64,000 nt of DNA, taken from the NCBI GenBank assembly GCA_949752745.1, contig OX457024.1:108864287-108928286 (forward strand), given 5' to 3'. The position numbers and the translations under genes were made by a program. Numbering within the stretch: position 1 is the stretch's first letter; each line of letters begins with the position of its first letter. This DNA is from Protula sp. h YS-2021 (lineage: Eukaryota > Annelida > Polychaeta > Sabellida > Serpulidae). The notes under the pieces are model-generated. The model searched no databases, had not been told where the DNA came from, and was given only the letters and a program-made list of their open reading frames with translations. Shown one piece after another: positions 55,560-64,000 of this stretch.

Positions 55560-56331
55560 ACCCTTTCTTACCACCAGTCAAAACAAATTATTTGAACTAA
55601 AAAATTCCCTTTCATTGCTGCATATTAGTAATATTTGTTTTGTCTTACTTCTCAAATTTGGGACAATAAACAGTTCCAGAATAAAAAAAAATGCAATTTG
55701 GTATGATAACAGTTCCTAGACCTTTGTTTTGATTGCTAGACATGGATGTTAGATTTTTTGCCACAGTAGTTCATTTTGACCATTTCTTGACTTTTATTTT
55801 CGTTGGTCGCAATGTCTGTAGATATTCCTGTTCAGGCTTATAAGGATTAGAAATTTTAAAGGGTAATTGAGGAAAGACAAGTGCATAAAATTTAGACTAT
55901 AACATTCAACCAAAATTCATGCAGCTTGCAGTAGTAGCAGATCTTGTTCTTTAGTCGATTTATGGCAGCACTTGCTTTCTCATCAAACTGTTCAATGCTG
56001 GCATAGAAGAAGGTGTTTATCTTCTAGCTGACCAGTCACAGCTGTTTTCAGAAAAAAAACCAAATGAATGTGAATTTTTAGGATATCGGAAAACTGATAG
56101 AATGCAATTGGAGTCTCTCTCGTCAATGAACAGAATCGAAAAACACAGCGCTGTTATGCGTGGCCAATGCCAAATGAGCGATAAAAGGAATCAGTAAGAA
56201 AATTATCATTTTGAAACCTTTCACACTTTTTGCGCAATGTGTTTATGTCATACTTTGTGGTTTATTTGGTGATCGTCTCCTTTAGATGACTCACCTAGTT
56301 TTTATAGCCAAATTCTCCCCTTTAAAACTAT
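55560..56331. other. No recognisable feature
   Basis: AT-rich DNA without coding or repeat signals that I can see. Confidence 0.5.
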
Positions 56332-56977
56332 GGGTGCTTATTATTCGGTACGATGAATGTCAGCTGACATTCAGCTGATACTTTCAGGCATTTTATTGGT
56401 TTTCCTGACATTACCGCGGTACACTTTTTTGTCAGGCAGATTGTCTTCCCGTAAGGTCGCTGATGTCAGATGACAAAATGGCGGCCTCCATGAGTGAAAA
56501 CTGAACTTGTAGTTTTTAAATAATTTAATCAATGTAAGCAAGCAACATGAAGTAAAAAGAAAAAGAAACTAATTTCATGCACAAACGAATCTGTTTTAGT
56601 AATAAGTTTGAAGAAAAGAACTCTGAAATGGCACAAACACGACTTTTGTAATCAGCAAATGAGAACCACGACAAGTGGCCCGGATGTAAACAAACATGGA
56701 CGACAAATGAATCACAAAAAAAGTTAAAAAGTTATTGCAGTTATAAGTTACTTCATACAAGTAAACATCACAGACATAAAAAATGGAGATATTCATGCAG
56801 TTATCTGCATGTGATATTTTCCAGTGATAGTTTCATAGATATAGCGAGTTTTCAACTCCCGCCATTTTCATTTTTCTGACTGTCCGCACGCTTATTATTG
56901 GAGGCTCAGCTGACAGTTTTCAGGGGATTACGGACATTACTCTCAGCTTTTTTCCTGACGCCCAATAATAAGCACCC
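56332..56977. mobile_element. 646-bp TIR element, superfamily unknown
   Basis: GGGTGCTTATTATT at the left faces AATAATAAGCACCC at the right. Further in, GTCAGCTGA, CCTGACATTA and related words are also inverted between the ends. The flanks are TAT on both sides (56329-56331 and 56978-56980), a possible 3-bp duplication. No transposase frame. Confidence 0.7.
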
Positions 56978-57054
56978 TATATACGCCAGTTCGTACTTCC
57001 GGACCTAGCTCCAAGAAGCGGTGCGCTAAAAAGTTTCCAGGCACCGCTTCAAAG

Positions 57055-57575
57055 CCTCGCTATATAACGGTAAGCAAGTCAACTGCGTTCGCTTTGAGGC
57101 ACCCTGTGGCTACTTTGTGCGAGATTCAACGACCCATAAGTTTTTATTGGCATTTGCTAAAGGCCCTCAAAGTGCAACGGTAATCATAGACAACTTCTGT
57201 GTTACGCTTTCTTTAAAAGAAAATAATACGGAAATAACACCAAATCTCCCGCAATAATTGACATTTGTTTGTATATAGGGAGCATACTTTATTGCGTGAA
57301 ATAGTAACAATAATTTTTGTAATTATCCAGCAAAAAAACTTTTAAATTGATATTTGAAAAAGAACTTAAAGATAAAAAGTCAAACATTGTGGGTGTACAA
57401 AATAAATTTATATATCAACTGCATATATCAACTACTTAATATATATTCTACAAATAAACTATAACCCCTTTATTAAAATTTTCGGTCCGTTTACTTTGGT
57501 CACGTGTCATTTAAAGGCCAGAATATAAACAAACATTTGACAGGTGGATGCGGAAGCTAACTTTTCTACACTTTT
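57055..57575 (+). repeat. Duplicated block DR-C, copy 1
   Basis: Matches 62963-63780 in order: CGCTTTGAGGCACC, TTTGTGCGAGATTCAA, CCCTCAAAGTGCARCGG, CAACTTCTGTGTT, TTTGAATTGATATTTCGAAA-like words and the end GCGGAAG/GCAGAAGC.CTTTTCTRCAC. Copy 2 has about 280 bp more in the middle. Confidence 0.8.
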
Positions 57576-58746
57576 ATGAAAAAATAAAAGATATGCAGCT
57601 CACTAAAAACTGTGCCTGTTTTACAAAAAGGACATATTGGGCATGAACTTTCTGTAGATGTTTGAATAACAGGGGCTGGCATGCAGGATTCGTGCCTCAG
57701 AACATATGAAATTGACCCCTATTAGTGGAACAATGGAAGGCTTCGTAGCTCTGGCAGAGAGATATATGTTACACAAGTCAGAGCTACTCGGAGCTATTCC
57801 GGACCTTTGCGTTACAACTTGTCAATAGTTGTATTTCTACTGGCTTTAATGTAAGTTGTCGTATTTCAGTTCTGAGTCGGCGTAAGCAAAGCAAAACTGT
57901 ATCACTTTTGGGCGATAATGGCGCGCAGATGCGCAGAAATGGATTATGGGAAGATAATCTGAATGTAAAGCTCCATACACTCTAAAATGTTTCGGAAATC
58001 AGAATGTTTCTTGGTTTTTCGATAATGTCTCGAAACATTTTCGAGACATTATCCTTGCCCAATAAAACGCAGGCTTTAATGGGATTTTTTAAGAAAAACC
58101 ACAATTATGTTCCCTTGAAAGTTTCAGATGACCTAGCCAGCTAATACCTGATGTTATTCGTTCTTTTTTAAGATCACAAAAATGTTGAATTACAGTTCAG
58201 AGGTCACAATATTTAGAGTTCACTTCGCATTGTGTTGAATTGACAGTTTAGATATTTCCAAAAATTATCAAAATCAAAATTATCGGATCCAGAAGTTAAG
58301 GTGACAGAACGCATTGGTTCTCCAAAAGTTAAAAGAAGCAGCTGTGGAAATTAATAACCATTTCCGAATAACGATAGATACTTAATCCTTCGGTAACATA
58401 TACGATTGCTGTTTACGGGGTTGGTGGGGAAGGTTACCAGGCTGCGTGGAAACGCTCTGATTCATTACTGGCATTAGTCATGCTTGCCAGAGTGATGTAT
58501 AGTCGTTTGTAGGTTCGCAGTTACAGAGCCTCTATCAATATCTAAAGCTTAATTGTATCAGTAATCTGAACCACCATTTTACACAGTGTGCAAAGTGAAC
58601 CAGAATATGAAGATGACACGCTCGGTCAGAGTTGTGATGACCAAAAGTGGTTCGAGATGGCCCGAAACATTAACAACATTGAGTGAAAATTAATAATTAG
58701 TTTTGGCGGAAAAGAACAGTGTTATAATTTCAAGTTCAAAGTGTAG
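57576..58746. other. No gene recognised; contains one strong hairpin
   Basis: AT-rich DNA between DR-C copy 1 and the Tigger element. The only notable structure is the hairpin at 58021-58053. Confidence 0.5.
58021..58053. repeat. Perfect 14-bp stem hairpin
   Basis: GATAATGTCTCGAA, loop ACATT, TTCGAGACATTATC. Degenerate copies of TGTCTCGAAA / GAATGTTTC flank it, so it may be the centre of a longer decayed inverted repeat. Confidence 0.85.
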
Positions 58747-58748
58747 TA

Positions 58749-60975
58749 CAGTCTTACCCGCTTATCTCGACATCCTCGGGAGAAGACCTAATTTGTCAAC
58801 ATATCCGGGTTGTCGACATAACCGTATTCAAGATGGCGACCAACTGGACAGACTTGAAAACAATTTTACAGTTATAAACAATCTTTTACTAATTTTTCAC
58901 ACATTATAAACGGTTTTTGAATACTATAAAACTACTCAAATTAAATAATAGTCCACAATACAAGAAATATCCAGTCTTAGAGTTACTTGAACATTTTTGT
59001 CAATGTTAATTGTTTTTTTTTTTCTGGACATTTGTTCTTTTTCGACTTTACTGGTTAGCTGATCTATGAGTGCAAAAGACTGTTCGTTCGAATTCTAAGC
59101 GTGGTGAAAGTAGTCGCGCAGCGAATCAAGCATTTTAAAAGCTTCGGCTCTTGTAACATATGGGCGTTCGCCTTGCGAATCGGGTTCGGCATCGTCGGTA
59201 TCGAAGTGAGCGCTTGTCGCGACAGACTCAATTATGGAATCCTCATCCAGCTGTGCTGTACATGGCCCAGCCTCGTCATCTGCGCTAACTGCGTTTGATA
59301 TAAACTCCTCTTTGTCCAAGCCAATATCCGCATACAACTCAGTATCCTCTTCATCTTGGGCAATATCTGCGGGAGAAAATTCTTCGAAATCATCCACGTT
59401 ACCCTCAAATGTAAAGGCGCGCATAAAACAGTTTTGGATGGTCTCAACTTTCAACACATTCCAGGCTTTTTTCAGCATGTGCATAGCCTGCAATATGTCT
59501 ACGGTGAAATTTTCCCCTGAATCCAAATATGCAATCTTTTTTTGTGCAAGCATTTTTCTGTACAGGTACTTTAAATTGGCGATTATTCCTTGATCCATTG
59601 GTTGCGTTATGGACGTCGTGTTTGGAGGAAGGTAAACGACCTTTACTACTTTGAGTCCAGGGAGGTCCGGATGAGCTGAGCAGTTGTCAATGAGGAGGAC
59701 AACACTTCGATTTTCCTGCTCCACTTTTCGATCAAGCTTTTGTACCCAAGAAGTGAAAATTGTGGAAGTCATCCAAGGTTTTTTTTTGGATTCATAAGGC
59801 ACTGGAATGTGTTGCACGTGATTAAGACATCGGGGCTTTTTAAATTTTCCAATCAAGAGCAGTTCTAACTTTTCTGAACCGTCCATATTTGAAGCCATAA
59901 GCAGAGACAAACGGTCTTTAGGTTGCTTACCGCCAATAGCGGATTGCCCTTTGACACGATACCTTTTATCCGGTGTGCATTTGTAAAACAGAGCAGTCTT
60001 ATCGGCATTAAATGTATCTCTTGGTTAGTACTCTTTAAGAATATCCTGGAGACGCTGGTGCCAATGACAAAGACTAGAAGCGTCCGCTGATACACCTTCG
60101 CCACAAATGCACTTATGCACCAGATTATGTCGAATTTTGAAATGCGTGAACCATCCATTAGAAGGATTAAAATCATCAGGATTCAGTTTTTGAGCCAGTG
60201 TTTTTGCTTTTTCGACAAAATCATCCATGTTCAGCGAAACGCCTGGATCTTCATTGACAGTGTCGTTGTAACACGTATAAAGTGCCTTTTCTACTTGTGG
60301 ATTTTTCGCTAGACGCATCTTTTTTGATTTACTGTCCCATTCGCCATTTTCATACTGTTGTTTGATTTTTTACTCGTTTTTTATCCATCCAATCAATGTG
60401 TTATGTTTTGCATCGAATTCAATTTGAACCTCTGTTCTTGACTTTCCCTCCTCCAGTGCTTTTAACGCTTTATGCTTCTTATCCAACTCTTTGCAGCTTA
60501 ATTTTCGTTTCGCACCTTTGGAAGCCATTTTACTTTTAATAAATTCACTATTTCATATCTTTTTTTAATTCGTAATTTTTCAGAAGTTGTCTTTTTCAAC
60601 TCGTAATTTTCTTTTAATTTTGACGTTTTTAAAGACTATTTGTGGTCTTAATGAGAGAACAACCTGGAGAAATTAAATTTGAATAAACCGAAATTAAATT
60701 TGAATCAATGGAAGGGTACTGAGTCACACCATGGACAGGAACCAGGGTAAACAAGATAAGAAACTTAAACAATAACAAATCTCTAATGGACATGGTCGTC
60801 AGAAGTAAATGGGGAAGTATTACAGTGGGTGAACAAAAGATTAAAGCAATCTGTTTGATTAAAGGAATAAAGAGACATTGCTGGTGGTAATAGGAGTCGG
60901 GAGAGGGGTATTGATAAAATGTCGACATAGGCGGGATGTGGAGATAAGCGGGGTCGAGATAAGCGGGTAAGACTG
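58749..60975 (-). mobile_element. Full-length Tigger/pogo (Tc1-mariner superfamily) transposon
   Basis: Inverted ends CAGTCTTACCCGCTTATCTC, then GA, exactly bounded by TA at 58747-58748 and 60976-60977; length 2,227 bp. It contains one transposase gene on the minus strand. TA duplication, CAGT tips and a DDE_1-type transposase define the pogo/Tigger group. Confidence 0.92.
59095..60528 (-). pseudogene. Tigger/pogo transposase (DDE_1), two in-frame stops
   Basis: 478 codons including stop, from ATG 60528. N-terminal Psq/CENP-B-like helix-turn-helix (KRKLSCKELDKKHKALKALE..LIGWIKNE), a second HTH region (NPSNGWFTHFKIRH), then the catalytic core: D in FNADKTALFYK, D in LLIDNCSAHP, D in TQPMDQGIIANLK. 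The family's usual E next to the first D is K here. A C-terminal acidic region (AQDEEDTELYADIGLDKEEF) follows. Stops: TAA after LIGWIKNE and TAA after QDILKEY. No frameshift at all, so the copy is young or was under selection until recently. Confidence 0.88.
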
Positions 60976-61524
60976 TAGCGACTTTCAGTGACTTCTCAGC
61001 GTCATCGAAATGAATACTCGAACAAAGTTTTAGTCCTAAAAGTGACAATTCTGAAGTTCAGTGACCTTGGGTGACCTCACAAGGACACCAAAATCTAGTC
61101 GGCTCAAGAGGTAAAGCTATTCATGCTCATGCCTTTTTAGCCGAAAATGTTCACTGGCTTTGGCTGAGTCGTGTTGACAAGGCTGTTGTGACACTGATTT
61201 ACGACTTGAAATTCAAGGTCTACTTGTAAAAAATACCAAGCAGTCAGCAATACTCATCGAGTGCACGTAAACCCGGCAGTTATCTCTCGCACACCAGAAA
61301 GGTAAAGAAATTAAAAGAAGTCCAGCAATAACCTTGAGACGGACTAACATTTTGTTAGATTTGGGGGAACATAGTTTTCGGGTCCGTCTGTGTGTCCGTC
61401 TGTCGACGCTTTTTTGTTAACACAGTCTTAGACTACCAGTCAGTGTGTCAGTCTGTTTGGTAAGATATATTCCTGAATGTGATACAAATTACTTAAGTGT
61501 TGTAGTTCAACCCAACAAAATCAA
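60976..61524. other. No recognisable gene
   Basis: Contains GGGTCCGTCTGTGTGTCCGTCTGTC (61381-61405; a short CCGTCTGT duplication) and nothing else that I can identify. Confidence 0.5.
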
Positions 61525-61866
61525 ATAATAATAATAATTATATACCGATTTTTGGGACAACCTGCTCAAACTGGTTTACAGTGTGCGCATACGTGTATAT
61601 AATTATTGATTACAATTTTTTTCACTCAGGATTATTATAATTTCGACGTGCCGCTATAGTGTCTCTGAAATTCCTATCTATTGGCACATACGCCTAGCAA
61701 TAACGCAACTCTAAATTGTATCAGAGGACTATATAGGCACACGGACATCCCTTGGGGGTTTGCAAATTGTCATGATTCCTGACCACGGGCGGGATTTGAA
61801 TCCGAGCTACAGAAGCACAACTGCATGGCTGGCAAGCGTCTTTAACCACTCGGCCACCGAGCTCCC
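61525..61866 (-). repeat. tRNA-derived SINE, copy 2
   Basis: Reads on the minus strand GGGAGCTCGGTGGCCGAGTG, GTTAAAGACGCTTGCCAGCC, B box GGATTCAAATCCC, body, and a tail of ATT repeats ending at 61525. The same family as 43066-43407. Confidence 0.85.
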
Positions 61867-62010
61867 TACTAGGATTGTACACCGGCGGGGGACATAGTCA
61901 GTTTTACTGACCTACTTGTTTCATCATAATTAATCCACATGCTTTGGTTGGATTAGGATCAAAAGATACACAAGACATACTACATGTTATGGCGTGAAAA
62001 GTAAAAGCTA

Positions 62011-62275
62011 AGAGGCAACCAATCTGATCATCCCGAGAGGTCACCATTAAGAACACTCACATCGAGTTCTATCATAAGAGGCCACCAATCGAATTATTCC
62101 GAGAGGTCACCAATAAGAACACTCTCATTAAGTTCTATCATAAGAGGCCACCAATCAAATCATCCCGAGAGGTTACCAATAAGAACACGCTCATTAAGTT
62201 TATCATAAGAGGCCACCAATCGAATCATCCCGAGAGGCCACCAATAAGAACACTGACATCCAGTTCTATCACATT
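62011..62275. repeat. About 66-bp minisatellite, 4 copies
   Basis: Units: GAGGCCACCAATCGAATCAT, CCCGAGAGGTCACCAATAAG, AACACTCTCATTAAGTTCTA, TCATAA. Confidence 0.9.
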
Positions 62276-62962
62276 TTGCTTTTGGTGAAATCCTTCATAA
62301 GACGCATACGACAGTATTGAAAGTAATTACAGCGGTAAACTTGAATTTGAACTCAAAGTCATCAAAATCCGTTCAACGTTAGAGGGTCGTCTGTATGAAT
62401 ACTCAGTAAATTCCATTCACAGACTTTAGAGGAATCTTGTTCACAGGACGTAAAAATCCATTTTCACAAGTCTAAAAAGTAAAACTTCAAGCTGTACAGC
62501 GCTAACATTGAATAACCTCTCATGGTAACTGATTTCTAGTCAACACGAGAGGTTATTGCATATGAACTCTCAAACCATTCACCAACTTTGATGAAGTCGT
62601 GTTCACAAGACCAGCGTTACTTCTAACCTAGTCAGGTCGGGATATTAAAACCATAATAAATAGTACTCCAGATGAAGAACATAGCCAACTATGTTTTTCA
62701 GAACTTTCTCTATAAACAGCGCCGGGGGGAGAACCCAGTCTAGTGAAAAATTTTCTGTTCGTTGTGCTATAGTACATTCATAACTCTTAATTTTGAAATG
62801 GTCAACCGGGCCATTTGGATTGAAGTTGACAGTGATCTTACTAATTTCATCAATTTCGCACACTGTGTATTATTATCTTGCGCAAGAGCATTTGCAACAC
62901 GGTTTTCATCCTTATCTCCAAGAAGTGGCTAGTTACTGGGGTTCGGCGTAACGCTTCAATTA
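62276..62962. other. No recognisable feature
   Basis: AT-rich DNA without coding or repeat signals that I can see. Confidence 0.45.
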
Positions 62963-63780
62963 TCCCGCCGTATAACGATATACAAGTTAGCTGCGCTCGC
63001 TTTGAGGCACCTCTGTTGCGATTTTGTGCGAGATTCAATAACACGCAGGTCTTTAGTGGCACTTCGTCTCGATGCTGCTAACCGGAATAAATTGAGTGCT
63101 AACGCAGGGCTGACGAAGCCTTACTTAAAAACCAAAAGCATTTAAAACAAAACAATTGTGCAATAATAAGTGAAACACGAAAAAAAATAAGGCAGTGGCA
63201 TCTGAAGCCTGCGAGTTTAGTTTTAAATGGATCTAGGGTGGGGTTAAGGGCCACCTGATGTGGCACCGAATTCCACTGCGTAACGGAAAGAACGAATATT
63301 TATAGTGGTTACATGGTATGCTTGCAGATAAATACAGGCCCTAACTATTTTCTTTATTGGCATTCATTAAAGACCCTCAAAGTGCAGCGGCAATGATGTA
63401 CAACTTCTGTGTTGAGCTTTCTATGAAAGGAAAGAATAAGGAAATAACTAAGATCTCCTGCAATAACTCACATTTGTTTACATCCAGGGAGCTTGGTTAA
63501 TCAAGTGACAAAGTAACTATAAATTTAGTTATTATCCACCAAAAACTTTTGAATTGATATTTCGAAAAGCGTGGAAGAAATTAGAAATTAAATACTGTGG
63601 ATATACGGAATAAACTGATACATAATTCTGCATCTATCAGTTATTCGAATATATATTTTACAGATAATCCATAACCCTTTTATTTAAATTTTTTGGTCAA
63701 TTGAGTTGACTTTGGTGACATAAAATTTAAAGCCAGGGACGGGTGAATGCAGAAGCGGACTTTTCTGCACTTTTCTGCGC
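62963..63780 (+). repeat. Duplicated block DR-C, copy 2
   Basis: See 57055-57575. The extra segment is about 63063-63344. Copies 1 and 2 lie on either side of the Tigger element, in direct orientation, about 5.9 kb apart. Confidence 0.8.
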
Positions 63781-64000
63781 TTTAATCCTATATATTTAAC
63801 CCTACACAATCACACTTCGTTCAATTGCTCAAAAGTTGAGCAAATAACTCAAATAATTCTAAATAATACATCACCACTGTTGTAGGCGCGGCACTGTGAT
63901 TTAGGTGCTGTAGTACTGAATAATACATCACGTGACATTATATGACCGTTTCCAGTTGCAACGTCACGGCTTAGGAAAAAAAAAAACCAAGACAGCAACT
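63781..64000. other. Right edge, no recognisable feature
   Basis: A short direct repeat AATAATACATCAC at about 63863 and 63920 is all that stands out. Confidence 0.45.

Overview
The window is metazoan nuclear DNA, AT-rich and crowded with transposons. It has one intron-rich host gene (27 short exons with GT..AG borders), tRNA-derived SINEs, Polinton/Maverick and pogo/Tigger DNA transposons, a Ty3/Gypsy LTR element and many minisatellites. A marine invertebrate fits best. A mollusc or other lophotrochozoan is my guess, from the GACCTTGACC-type tandem repeats and SINE style, but it is not proven.

Layout. 83-8215 is a Polinton-related element that is one giant palindrome: two 4,062-bp arms with a 9-bp spacer (4145-4153), flanked by a perfect 6-bp target-site duplication (TTCAGA). 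Each arm carries, reading outward from the centre, a C2H2 finger frame, an A32-type packaging ATPase ending in a C2HC finger, an acidic helical protein and a broken DDE integrase. 8222-8484 is rich in AACGTT. 8485-13126 is a dead Ty3/Gypsy retrotransposon whose reverse transcriptase has lost its catalytic core. 13564-15723 and 52979-55553 are two short, non-autonomous relatives of the palindromic element. Both encode a C2H2 finger frame plus a C2HC-finger/acidic protein and no ATPase or integrase. The second has clear AGTAGTGG termini and a 6-bp duplication (GGAGTC).

21604-36427 (minus strand) is a divergent alpha-actinin-type gene. It encodes two calponin-homology domains, a spectrin-repeat rod in which the first repeat seems duplicated, degenerate EF hands and an EF-hand-like C-terminus. 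All 27 exons join in one open frame of 1,026 codons plus stop. Its introns hold several minisatellites.

36.6-64 kb is mostly repeats: a pogo-type MITE (40852-41573), a 140-bp tandem array (41580-42495) with an inverted outlier (45832-46138), two SINE copies (43066-43407 plus; 61525-61866 minus), a roughly 1-kb duplicated block (43.4 and 47.7 kb), a 646-bp TIR element (56332-56977), another duplicated block (57.1 and 63.0 kb) and a full-length Tigger/pogo transposon (58749-60975) with two in-frame stops.

Main point of interest: three related Polinton derivatives lie within 55 kb. They share tips starting AGTAG (two of three), TGACGTCA about 90 bp inside the tips, a TATA box about 60 bp upstream of a MY-x-C finger start codon, and the finger/helical/acidic gene module. 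One of them has become a near-perfect palindrome. Genes were read by eye. No database search was possible, so family names rest on motifs.
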